Below, piece by piece: positions 52,901 through 60,506 of a stretch of 60,635 nucleotides of DNA. The notes beneath the pieces were generated by a model. That model saw only the letters and a program-made list of their open reading frames with translations, did not search any database and was not told where the DNA came from. The stretch comes from Bacillota bacterium. GTDB lineage: Bacteria; Bacillota; Clostridia; Monoglobales; Firm-18. Each line of letters begins with the position of its first letter. Position 1 is the stretch's first letter. Made by a program: the position numbers and the translations under genes. The DNA is taken from positions 1-60,635 of the forward strand of contig JALOAJ010000015.1 of assembly GCA_023228885.1 (NCBI GenBank), written 5' to 3'.

Positions 52901-53513
52901 TTTCGTTGTTTGTTGCCGCATTCCCGCCAATTTTAACCGTGTCTTCGGCGCTATAATCCTTTTGATAAATATGATAAGTAAGGTTGGAAGAACCATAAAG
53001 TATAACAGGGCTGCCGCCTGCCGATTCAACCCTTGCATACCCTTGAACGGGCGAAGTGTTTCCGTTTGTTTCAAGGTGTGTCAGCGTTCTTGTTTCCATG
53101 GCTATATACAGCGTAATATCCCTGTTTGTTTTAAACTGGAGCAGGTCATCCCCTGTATAGGTTTTATCATCCTTTGCTTTGGATATAAGCTTTATGTATG
53201 TTTGCCCCGCTAAAAAAGCAGGCAAATGTTTGCTGCCGCTGTTTGTAAAAAAGACATCCGAGCTTGTATAAAGCAGCGATGAATTTTCCTTACTGCCGCC
53301 GCCTACAACCCCGCCGCTGCCGTCTTCATTGCCGTATACAATTTCCGCCTGCACATAATCGGCGTCATTGACGGTTACAACGATTGGGCTTGAACCCTTA
53401 TATTTTAAATCGGTAATTTCCAATCCGCCTGCCGTTTTCGCACCCGCCCATGACATTCCGTAAGGCAAGAGCAATAAAGCGGTAATCATAACAGTAATAC
53501 ATCTTTTGAGCAT
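49944..53513 (-). CDS. SLH-domain surface protein with N-terminal recurring module and long unknown C-terminal region
   Basis: This is a 1189-residue protein. A signal peptide (1 to about 25) is followed by the recurring module (28-214: EDGSGGVVGG, FLAGQTYIKL, ITLYIAMETRTL, YVPIIVPKEG). SLH repeats (about 245-400) include RLNEPITRRECAVIICSLLG, INGYGDGRFGPEDLMTYDQA and YGYLTAAAEIGVTKGV. SLH repeats bind pyruvylated secondary wall polymers, so the protein should be wall-anchored. The remaining roughly 790 residues are beta-rich, with repeated short phrases (GYRVIAYI, DILSVAQSKDGKVKTVIVS, IGAIGTFYLNVDGKIAAID) that suggest tandem small barrels of unknown function. No enzyme motif is seen. Unlike its neighbours it lacks the second beta domain. 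Confidence 0.87.
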   Translation of the reverse strand: MLKRCITVMITALLLLPYGMSWAGAKTAGGLEITDLKYKGSSPIVVTVNDADYVQAEIVYGNEDGSGGVVGGGSKENSSLLYTSSDVFFTNSGSKHLPAFLAGQTYIKLISKAKDDKTYTGDDLLQFKTNRDITLYIAMETRTLTHLETNGNTSPVQGYARVESAGGSPVILYGSSNLTYHIYQKDYSAEDTVKIGGNAATNNESMHYVPIIVPKEGSAPEQPQTVISDSSAVDSKEDSASVEAINLLSALKIIDGGNFRLNEPITRRECAVIICSLLGLSEDAKSGMETGFTDVLVNDSASGCIRIASEMKIINGYGDGRFGPEDLMTYDQAVKALVCALGYEAYAQNKGVYPYGYLTAAAEIGVTKGVSPAMDGSLTRGVLAQLLYNSLNVDILTQSGFGETVRFTSEKGKNILTEIFDITKKTGMVTGIYNTTLTGASNLRKDEVAIDDEIYKIGGTKAKDYLGYRVIAYIRQNKNSDDKALVSILPERNKNEIVTLLADNIYKVTRSDNRNIQVEYSVDGDISAAVQTADIYFLADGIFNGKAQSLDIDDLQQFKSGKTVLIDNNNDGIYDVVIMESYETWVVNSVSELTAVITDKYRKNETLELDDGSSEYEMSIEKGGKQIKLSDLKEWDILSVAQSKDGKVKTVIVSNAKLQGSVTEKTDDDAVIINGKQYKIADNYNENIEIGAIGTFYLNVDGKIAAIDKQIITEGDYFGVLFKIGVGKGLGGVVELKIFTLDGEFASYKTTQQVIYNDQKLDSLALLNYLQMNADATGLPVDSNGNLIYFEDGRYIAEYTSVGNIVSRKLPVRGTPVSENPLTYNKIAKRQLLKYELNSKGEIRAIYTAGGSNKEDALVMRGRYFNEYTDEDRNNPIVKIPQDRTVYFKKDANSFYYHFTNDAGTGFLNNYPEKANYPVMFIDEDTRVICMSRTTFQDEKEYYIRNSSNAFLDESTYCLEAYGFANDKLFEPAKIILKYEFIKEDSSGSGDLLLVDKVTSVINEHDEQVYKLYGFINGKIYSWAGSTSIGRRLEDLKRGVLTQASVNYGELSGITDNITNNNGSGQYIFNPHLPKNSSVSPRKFYENQMIFYGARGGLRQMIIGDVVDVDARMAKICINSKYTVESGIAFVQEKTSCWDLSSPSLRVSVYDQINDTITLGTISDIQKNDIVVLRVKKDIPIQLFVYKLK

Positions 53514-53559
53514 AAACCGTTCCCCCTCAACTTGTTTTTAAAAGTTATTTATTACAATG

Positions 53560-56160
53560 CTATTTAGCCCCTTGCGCAACCTGAAGCAGCTCAAATATTA
53601 TTTTTGATGCCTGCGCTCTGTTGGAAAGCTCTGCGGGCGCAAACCTGTTATCGCCCACACCGTTTATAATTCCCGCCTGCTGCATTATGCCAACGGCAGC
53701 CTTTGCATAATCTTCAATGCTGTGTTCATCATCAAAACTTACCTCCAGATTGGTGCGGGGAAGGTCCACACCTTTAAACTGGGCTGTTCTGTATGCAAGA
53801 ACAGCCATCTCTTGCCTTGTAATTTCCTGTCCTTGCCCAAAATTACCGTTTTCCATGCCCATTACAATCCCATATTTTTGTGCGCTTGCCACATACGGAT
53901 AATACCATTCGCCCTGCAAAATGTCGCCGAATGTGCAAATTGCGCTTTGATCCGTCAGCTTAAATCCCTCAATCAGCATTTTAATAAATTGTTCTCGGCT
54001 TACAATATCGTCCGGCTTAAATTCATCTTTTCCATAACCTGCAACAACGCCTAAAGCCGCCAACCGATAAATGCTTTCCCACGCCCAATGGTTTTGAGGC
54101 ACATCATGAAACGCCACGGCAACCGGTGACGGAACCTCCACTTGCTGCGAAACATTGCTTTGCGTGATGGATATTGTGCTTTTGGAGCTGCCGGAGCCGC
54201 CACCGCTGTATGCGGTTTTCCCGGTATCTTTTTTTCGATTTTTTATTTCTTTGATTTTATTTGAAGCCGCATCTTTAATTTCTGCCGCTGTGCTCCGTAT
54301 TTCCGAAATTACTGCCTTGTTGACCTCACTTCTTTCCAAATCGCTAAGGTCGTTTAGGTAGGCTGAAAGGTCAGCCCCCAAACCGATTATACCGTCATAT
54401 TCAACCAATATCGTTCCAATGTAATTATAATCGTATGTATCGTTTACAAGGGGAATAAGCATTTCTTCTTTAAAGACTTTCTTAATGTCGCTTAATGTTT
54501 TATAGCCTGTTCTGTTTGCAAAATTTGCGGCAAACTGCTCTTTCCCAATATTCCCCAGCCTTTTATAATCGCTATCGTCATCATCAATATCAATTTCGAT
54601 TTGCCGGCTGTATTTTTTTAAAACAGCAATAATGCCGCCCTTGCCGGCCGTCTTTATTTCGGCTATAATTATCGCTTCCTCCACCGCATCGTATATCTCC
54701 AAAATGTTATTGTAATTACGCTTTAAAATGGTGTCTCTATTATATATCAAAAACTCGCAAATGTCAGGAATATAGCCCTCGTCAACTATGCTCAACACCT
54801 TTTTATTCGCTTCTATCACGCTTTTCATATCTGCAAAAGTTTTGGCATTGTTAATATGGGTCGTTATGTCTGCCCTTTCGTTAATGTCGCTGAAATAAAA
54901 CATTTCGTCAACACCGTTTACATATACGGTGTATTCGCCCGACTCAAATTCGGCAGGGTTTGATTTGTACAAAAAGGCAAAACTGCCGTTTTCTTCGCTT
55001 GCCTTTTGATAAAGATAATTACTTCTGCCATCGGCGCTTTTTACATACGCTGTAATTACGCCCCTTTTCCCGTCCGAAGTTTTGCCTGTAATTGTTATAT
55101 CGTCGCCAATGCACACCGCCTTTAGGTCTTGTATTGACGGCTTGGCGCTGATGCTGCCCGTAGCTCCATCGTGTTGGGACTGATTGGACAACACGCTCGG
55201 AAGGAAAGTCATCGGAATGTTGTTTTCCAACCCTTCCCACGCAAATGAAATAATTTCATAAGCAGTTGAAGGGCTGCTCGGGGCGTCAATAACAACCGAA
55301 TCATTTTTCATAATGCCGTAGCCGGGCGGTATAATTTCATTTTTAACCTTTGTGTTTATAAGGTATCCATTATTATAAACTGCCGTAACCAGCACCGTAT
55401 CGCGATACTGCTCGGTTAAATTATCAAATTCAAATGCCGCCTCAACCGACTTGCCGTTATTTCCCGAAAGGGAGGTAATTTTTGTTTCCCCGTCACAATA
55501 AAAAGATTCGGCAAAAATAATATTACGCCCCGCATCGCCGTCTCTTGGAATAATTATAGGCACATAAGGCACGCAGGCGGTATCTGTTGACGCATTGCCG
55601 GCTATGGTAATGATGTCGCCCGCATTGTAATTCTTTTGGTACAATTCAAACTTTAAACCCCCGTTGCCCCAAAATGAAACGGGGTTTTCTTCTTCGTCCT
55701 TTGTTTTTATGTAAGACGCCACCGGGGAAGGATTGCCGTTTACCGCCAATTGGGCCAATGTTCTTGATTCCATACCGATGTAAACCGTCACATTCCTGTT
55801 TACTTCAAAGCTGATAAAGTTACTTGCGGTAGACTTTTTGTCATTAGCGTCCCTCCCGTCTACCTTAATAAACGTTTGCCCTTTTAAAAACTCCGGCAAT
55901 GTATAAGTGGGCGTGTCTAAAAGGTACACAGCCGATGAAACAAACAGTTGAGTTCCGGATGTTTCTCTGCCGCCGATTAAGCCGCCGCTGCCATCCTCAT
56001 ATCCATACGCAACCTGCGGATATGCGCCTGCTCCGTTATACTCCAATTCGGTAATTCTAAGCCTGCCCGAAACGGTATTTGTTTCGGCTTCAACCGTCAT
56101 CATTATCGATGGCATAATTAATAAAATTCCAAGAAAAATCGCAATACTCCTTTTTAACAT
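53560..56160 (-). CDS. SLH-domain surface protein with N-terminal recurring module and C-terminal anchor
   Basis: This is an 866-residue protein. A signal peptide (1 to about 26) precedes the recurring module (31-205, very like that of giant paralogue 1) and the second beta domain (about 210-330, ending SFAWEGLENNIPMTF). An Ig-like domain (about 345-430), a helical region (about 435-660) and a flexible GGGSGSS linker follow. Three C-terminal SLH repeats (about 695-862) include HDVPQNHWAWESIYRLAALGV, FGDILQGEWYYPYVASAQKYG and FDDEHSIEDYAKAAVGIMQQA. The layout is a classic wall-anchored stalk that presents its N-terminal modules away from the wall. It is the first gene after the two permeases (35-bp gap). 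Confidence 0.9.
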   Translation of the reverse strand: MLKRSIAIFLGILLIMPSIMMTVEAETNTVSGRLRITELEYNGAGAYPQVAYGYEDGSGGLIGGRETSGTQLFVSSAVYLLDTPTYTLPEFLKGQTFIKVDGRDANDKKSTASNFISFEVNRNVTVYIGMESRTLAQLAVNGNPSPVASYIKTKDEEENPVSFWGNGGLKFELYQKNYNAGDIITIAGNASTDTACVPYVPIIIPRDGDAGRNIIFAESFYCDGETKITSLSGNNGKSVEAAFEFDNLTEQYRDTVLVTAVYNNGYLINTKVKNEIIPPGYGIMKNDSVVIDAPSSPSTAYEIISFAWEGLENNIPMTFLPSVLSNQSQHDGATGSISAKPSIQDLKAVCIGDDITITGKTSDGKRGVITAYVKSADGRSNYLYQKASEENGSFAFLYKSNPAEFESGEYTVYVNGVDEMFYFSDINERADITTHINNAKTFADMKSVIEANKKVLSIVDEGYIPDICEFLIYNRDTILKRNYNNILEIYDAVEEAIIIAEIKTAGKGGIIAVLKKYSRQIEIDIDDDDSDYKRLGNIGKEQFAANFANRTGYKTLSDIKKVFKEEMLIPLVNDTYDYNYIGTILVEYDGIIGLGADLSAYLNDLSDLERSEVNKAVISEIRSTAAEIKDAASNKIKEIKNRKKDTGKTAYSGGGSGSSKSTISITQSNVSQQVEVPSPVAVAFHDVPQNHWAWESIYRLAALGVVAGYGKDEFKPDDIVSREQFIKMLIEGFKLTDQSAICTFGDILQGEWYYPYVASAQKYGIVMGMENGNFGQGQEITRQEMAVLAYRTAQFKGVDLPRTNLEVSFDDEHSIEDYAKAAVGIMQQAGIINGVGDNRFAPAELSNRAQASKIIFELLQVAQGAK

Positions 56161-56195
56161 GGTATACCATTCCTTTTCTATTTGTTTTTCAATGC

Positions 56196-57080
56196 TTAAC
56201 CTTTAACCGAACCTATCATTACGCCCTTAACAAAGTATTTTTGCAAAAAGGGATAAACGCATAAAATGGGTAATGTAGAGATAACTATTGCCGCAGTTTG
56301 CACCCCTTCCGTCGTTAACGAGGTATCTGAAATCAAAGCGCCTTCCGCCGGTCTGGTTAACGCTTCCGCCGTATTTTGTATTAATTGAATTAACTTTGCC
56401 ATCATTGTCCATTTAGCGGTGTCGTTGATATAGATTAACACAGGCATATACATATTCCAAAACCCTACGGCATAAAAAAGACTTATTGTGGCTATTGCCG
56501 GCGCTGAAATGGGAACCATAATTTTAAACAATATATAAATATCATTTGCCCCGTCCAATGCCGCCGCTTCTTCCAAGCTGTCCGGTATCTCCGAAAAGAA
56601 TGTTTTTAACACAATCATGTTAAAAGTATTTATAAGACCGGTCAGCCACAATGCCCAATAAGAATTGATAAGGTTTATTGATTTTACAAGTATAAAGTTG
56701 GGAATCATGCCCCCGTTAAACAACATTGTAAAGGTTATAAACATTATAAATGCGTTTCTTTTATACAGCCTTTTTTTCGATAGGGGATATGCCGCAAATA
56801 TTGTAAGCGTTATAGACAAAAATGTGCCCACAACAGTAACTAACACAGAATTATAAGCAGATGCGATAATTTTATCGTCTCTTATTAAATTTCTGTAATT
56901 TTCAAAATTAAACTCTATTGGCAGCAACCCTATAAGCTCAGATGAAATTGCTCGGCTGCTGCTGAGCGATACCGCTATCACATTTAAAAAAGGAAACAGA
57001 CAGACGATAACGCAAATTATTAAAAAAATATAATTTGCAATATACAGTATCCTTTCTGCCGGCGTGTATCTTTTATTCAT
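56196..57080 (-). CDS. Carbohydrate ABC transporter permease, LplC/YtcP type
   Basis: This 294-residue permease has six predicted spans, EAA loop LEEAAALDGANDIYILFKI, and C-terminus FVKGVMIGSVKG. It is a paralogue of the permease at 3078-3983, with the same length and ends, but in a different operon. It follows its LplB-type partner by 28 bp. Together with the binding protein at 48300 it would form the importer of this locus; no ATPase gene is nearby. Confidence 0.93.
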   Translation of the reverse strand: MNKRYTPAERILYIANYIFLIICVIVCLFPFLNVIAVSLSSSRAISSELIGLLPIEFNFENYRNLIRDDKIIASAYNSVLVTVVGTFLSITLTIFAAYPLSKKRLYKRNAFIMFITFTMLFNGGMIPNFILVKSINLINSYWALWLTGLINTFNMIVLKTFFSEIPDSLEEAAALDGANDIYILFKIMVPISAPAIATISLFYAVGFWNMYMPVLIYINDTAKWTMMAKLIQLIQNTAEALTRPAEGALISDTSLTTEGVQTAAIVISTLPILCVYPFLQKYFVKGVMIGSVKG

Positions 57081-57108
57081 TTTTCGCTCACCCTATTCGC
57101 ATAAAAGT

Positions 57109-58086
57109 TTACCACAAGCCATCCTCCCCTAATAAATGCACAATTTTGTTGGTTGAAACTATTAAAATCAAATTAGTTATCGCTTGAAAAAAACCGATTG
57201 CGGTTGTAATGCTAAACTGCCCTTCTTGTATGCCGTTTCTGTAAACATATGTTGATATAACGTCAGACACATCCCTTACAACGGGATTTTGCAATATGTA
57301 AATTTGCTCAAAACCAACATCCATCACCGACCCCATTTTAAGTATCAACATTATTGCAATAGTCGGCAACAGCGATGGAAAAGTGACATGCCAAATTTGC
57401 GCAAGCCTTCCGGCGCCGTCAATTTCCGCCGCTTCATAAAGCTGCAAATCAATCCCCGACATCGCCGCAAGATATATAATAGTGCCCCACCCCGCTTCAC
57501 GCCATATGCCCGAGGCTATAAAGGATATTATCCACCAATTGGAATTCGCCATAAAGAAAATTGGCTTTATTCCAAAAAAAGTTTGCAAAATTTTATTTAC
57601 TATACCCGTGCTTGGGGAGAGCATTGAAATTAGTATCCCCCCTAAAATAACCCATGAAATAAAATGCGGTATGTACAAAGAGCTTTGTATAAATTTCTTA
57701 ACTTTAATATTTTTTACTTCATTAATTAAAATAGCAAGAATAATCGGAACCGGAAAGCCAAATGCAATCGAATATATGCTAAGAACAAGCGTGTTTTTGA
57801 TAACCCTTATAAAATCGGTGCTTTTAAATAACTTCAAAAAATATTTAAAACCTACCCATTCGCCGCCAAGCAGGTTGTCGCCTAATCTAAAATCCTTAAA
57901 CGCCAATGTAAGACCATACATGGGCAGATATTTAAACACAACATAAAACAAAACAACAGGCAACAAAAGCAGAAACAAATACCTGTCACGGTATATCCTC
58001 TTTTTAATGGTAGGCCACTTTGGCTCATAAATTTTTTTGTTATAATTAATTTCGCATGATTTCATAAATAAAATAAGCTCTTTCAT
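57109..58086 (-). CDS. Carbohydrate ABC transporter permease, LplB type
   Basis: This permease of up to 325 residues has YRDRYLFLLLLPVVLFYVVF as first span, LPMYGLTLAFKDF after it, EAA loop YEAAEIDGAGRLAQIWHVTFP, and C-terminus ending HLLGEDGLW. The start is uncertain: the ATG at 58086 has no ribosome site, and the in-frame ATG at 58065 (MKSCEINYNKK) has only a distant AAAGAG. It is the first gene of the 28-kb leftward operon. The region upstream carries an inverted repeat that may be its operator, but I could not find a convincing promoter. Confidence 0.92.
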   Translation of the reverse strand: MKELILFMKSCEINYNKKIYEPKWPTIKKRIYRDRYLFLLLLPVVLFYVVFKYLPMYGLTLAFKDFRLGDNLLGGEWVGFKYFLKLFKSTDFIRVIKNTLVLSIYSIAFGFPVPIILAILINEVKNIKVKKFIQSSLYIPHFISWVILGGILISMLSPSTGIVNKILQTFFGIKPIFFMANSNWWIISFIASGIWREAGWGTIIYLAAMSGIDLQLYEAAEIDGAGRLAQIWHVTFPSLLPTIAIMLILKMGSVMDVGFEQIYILQNPVVRDVSDVISTYVYRNGIQEGQFSITTAIGFFQAITNLILIVSTNKIVHLLGEDGLW

Positions 58087-58439
58087 ATATGTATTTACGG
58101 TGTTTTTATCAAGAATACCGCATAAAAACTTGTTACGCTAAAAACCTTATTGCAATTTTCAAAAAAACTTATTAACATATCTTTTCCCTTGCAGATTTGC
58201 TTTGCAAGGTTTTGACCGCACTTTAACCAAACCTTACCTGCGCTTTCTATTCTAACATGGGGGTATTATGTTGTAAATGGACTTTTTTTGATATACTCTA
58301 CAAATTTTGAACAATAAATATTGCCCGTAAATTGGCATAACCGAAGCGATAAGTCGGCACGCCAAGCGATGTTTAAAGCCGCCAAAACAAAGCGGTATTG
58401 CTGCGGCGCATTAAAAAAGCCGCGCGAAAATAAAAGCGG
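58087..58439. promoter_or_regulatory. Intergenic control region between the leftward operon and the LacI-type gene
   Basis: No gene is seen. It should hold the promoter of the leftward operon. An inverted repeat lies at 58187-58209: CCTTGCA, nine bases, TGCAAGG. The stretch at about 58385-58438 is GC-rich (AAGCGG and GCCGCGCG). No cre-like site or clear leftward -35/-10 pair was found. Confidence 0.5.
58187..58209. promoter_or_regulatory. 7-bp inverted repeat, candidate operator
   Basis: CCTTGCA and TGCAAGG, spacer nine, about 100 bp upstream of the leftward permease gene and about 250 bp upstream of the LacI-type promoter. It would suit a dimeric regulator such as either of the two encoded here. 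Confidence 0.4.
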
Positions 58440-58468
58440 TTGACAATTAAAATTTATTAATATATAAT
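58440..58468 (+). promoter_or_regulatory. Consensus sigma-A promoter of the LacI-type gene
   Basis: TTGACA (58440-58445), a 17-bp spacer and TATAAT (58463-58468): an exact consensus. The start near 58475 excludes the ATG at 58472 as a translation start. Confidence 0.9.
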
Positions 58469-58504
58469 AAAATGGAATCGTTTCAATATGTGAGGTGCAT
58501 GCGG

Positions 58505-59440
58505 TTGGCTACCATAAAAGACCTGTCTGAAATAACCGGTTTGGGCATTGGAACAATATCTCGATACCTTAACGGTTATAATGTGAAAGAAAAAACAAAA
58601 GATAAAATTGAAACCGCCATTGCCCAAACAGGATATGTCCGAAACAGCGTTGCGCGAAGTATGAAAACCGGAAAAAGCATGATGGTGGCGGTGATAGTGC
58701 CTCACCTTGCAAATATGTTCAGCATGCGTGTTATTGAAAGCATTGAGCGCGTGCTGGAACGGCACGGTTATAGTGTAATTATCAGCGATTGCGGCGGCAG
58801 CGCAGAGAACCAGCTAAACAAGCTGGAGTTGATGAAACAGCGGATGGTTGACGGTTTTGTTCTTTTGCCGCTTGCGGTAAGCGGCAAAAGGCTTATGCAA
58901 GCTGCCTCCGGCAAGCCTTTGGTGCTGATTGACCGGCTTTTGGATGTAAATCTGTTTGATTCGGTCACCGTCAATAACTTTGAGGTATCTTACCGCGAAA
59001 CGAAACAACTGTTATTGCAGGGTGTGCGAAGGATAGGGATTATTGCGGGTCCGCATGATGTCTATACTGCGGTAGAACGAAAAAAAGGCTTTGAGAAGGC
59101 GCTTGATGAATTTGGCATTGCCGATGCATATATTGAAACAGGCGGTTATAATGTAGAAGATGGCTTTAAAGCTATGAAAAGGCTTTTGAATCGCAGTTTA
59201 GAAGGGTTGTTTATTTCAAATTACGAGCTGACAATCGGCGCTTTGCAGGCTTATGCGCAAAGCAGTCAAACAATAAAGATTATAGGTTTTGACAGCATTG
59301 AATTGTCAAGCCTTATAAACAGAACTATCACTTGTATTTCGCAGCCTATTGAGCAAATCGGCGAAAAAGCAGCCGAACTTCTGCTAAACAGAATGAAAGA
59401 CCCTTCAAGACGGGTGGAAAATGTCGTTATAAACATTTAG
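58505..59440 (+). CDS. LacI-family transcriptional regulator
   Basis: The 311-residue regulator has an N-terminal helix-turn-helix with hinge (ATIKDLSEITGLGIGTISRYL, then YVRNSVARSMKTGKS) and a periplasmic-binding-protein-like effector domain (VAVIVPHLANMFSMRVIESIE, GFVLLPLAV, GIIAGPHDVYTAVERKKGF, IIGFDSIELSSLI, CISQPIEQIGEKAAELLLN). TTG at 58505 is chosen: GAGGTG is 7 bp upstream, and the resulting MATIKDL start is the family norm. It is divergent from the 28-kb operon and is a likely repressor of that operon or of the reductase gene downstream. Confidence 0.93.
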   Translation: MATIKDLSEITGLGIGTISRYLNGYNVKEKTKDKIETAIAQTGYVRNSVARSMKTGKSMMVAVIVPHLANMFSMRVIESIERVLERHGYSVIISDCGGSAENQLNKLELMKQRMVDGFVLLPLAVSGKRLMQAASGKPLVLIDRLLDVNLFDSVTVNNFEVSYRETKQLLLQGVRRIGIIAGPHDVYTAVERKKGFEKALDEFGIADAYIETGGYNVEDGFKAMKRLLNRSLEGLFISNYELTIGALQAYAQSSQTIKIIGFDSIELSSLINRTITCISQPIEQIGEKAAELLLNRMKDPSRRVENVVINI

Positions 59441-59470
59441 CGTGGTTTGACCATTAAAACATTCCGAGCA

Positions 59471-59511
59471 CAACAGTTAAAAGCTGTTGAAATATCGCTA
59501 AAAAGCGCGAT
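59471..59511. promoter_or_regulatory. Two small hairpins between the LacI-type gene and the reductase gene
   Basis: CAACAG (59471-59476) pairs with CTGTTG (59484-59489), and ATCG (59494-59497) pairs with CGAT (59508-59511) around a run of A. They may be a terminator remnant or an operator; evidence is weak. Confidence 0.3.
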
Positions 59512-59531
59512 TATAAGAAAGGAATTATGCT

Positions 59532-60506
59532 ATGAAAAAAAACATACCGCCAATTGGATTTGGAACTTTCGGTTCGGATAAGTACAAACCGGAAGATGTA
59601 TCAAAAGCCGCAATGACAGCAATAAAAGCCGGTTATCGACTTTTTGATTGCGCGCGGGTTTACGGGAATGAATCTGAAATAGGCAAGGTGTTTAAAAAAG
59701 CCTTTGACGAAGGCTTAGTAAATAGGGACGATATTTTCGTTATTTCAAAACTGTGGAATGACAAACACGGCGATGGCGAGGTTATGGAAAGCTGTAAAAA
59801 ATCCCTTGAGGATTTAAACTTGGATTATGTTGATTTATACTTAGTGCATTGGCCTTTTCCGAATTATCATGCCCCGGGTTGTGACGCCAACGCAAGAAAC
59901 GCCAATTCAAGACCGTTTTTTACGGATGAGTTTATGAAGGTGTGGCGTCAAATGGAGCAACTGTATGATATGGGTTTGGCAAAGCAGATAGGCATGTCTA
60001 ACATGACCATACCAAAATTCGAGCAAGTTTTGCCAAAATGCCGCATTAAACCTTTTGCGCACGAAATGGAGATTCATCCCGCTTTTCAACAACAAGAACT
60101 GTTTGAATATTGCATTAGACATAATATGAAAGTGATAGGGTACTGCCCTATTGGTTCTCCTAACCGACCTGAGCGTGATAAGACAGACGAGGATGTTGCA
60201 GACACCCGGATGGCTGAAATATTGGAGGTTGCAAACAATCACGGCATTCATCCTGCAAGCGTGTGCTTGAAATGGGCTGCGCAAAGGGGTGTTATCCCTA
60301 TCCCCATGTCGTGTAACGAAAAAAATATAGTAAGCAATCTTGAATGCTTGGCGCAAAATCCGTTATCAGATGATGAGATGGAGCTAATTAAAAATTCCGA
60401 TAAAAATTGCAGGCTGGTTAAAGGGCATGTGTTTTTATGGGAAGGCGCCTCGGACTGGCGCGCGTTGTGGGATGAAAACGGAAAAATTAGCGGTTGGAAT
60501 GACTAA
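59532..60506 (+). CDS. Aldo/keto reductase
   Basis: The 324-residue TIM-barrel NAD(P)H-dependent oxidoreductase begins NIPPIGFGTFGSDKYKPEDV. The catalytic tetrad is visible: Asp and Tyr in LFDCARVYGNE, Lys in FVISKLWND and His in YLVHWPFPNYH. The cofactor-binding part includes QIGMSNMTIPKFEQ and VIPIPMSCNEKNI. It resembles sugar-aldehyde or xylose-reductase-like members, and a role in reducing a released sugar is possible but not shown. AAGGAA lies 9 bp upstream of the ATG. The gene is 91 bp downstream of the LacI-type gene, on the same strand, and may share its transcript. Confidence 0.93.
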   Translation: MKKNIPPIGFGTFGSDKYKPEDVSKAAMTAIKAGYRLFDCARVYGNESEIGKVFKKAFDEGLVNRDDIFVISKLWNDKHGDGEVMESCKKSLEDLNLDYVDLYLVHWPFPNYHAPGCDANARNANSRPFFTDEFMKVWRQMEQLYDMGLAKQIGMSNMTIPKFEQVLPKCRIKPFAHEMEIHPAFQQQELFEYCIRHNMKVIGYCPIGSPNRPERDKTDEDVADTRMAEILEVANNHGIHPASVCLKWAAQRGVIPIPMSCNEKNIVSNLECLAQNPLSDDEMELIKNSDKNCRLVKGHVFLWEGASDWRALWDENGKISGWND

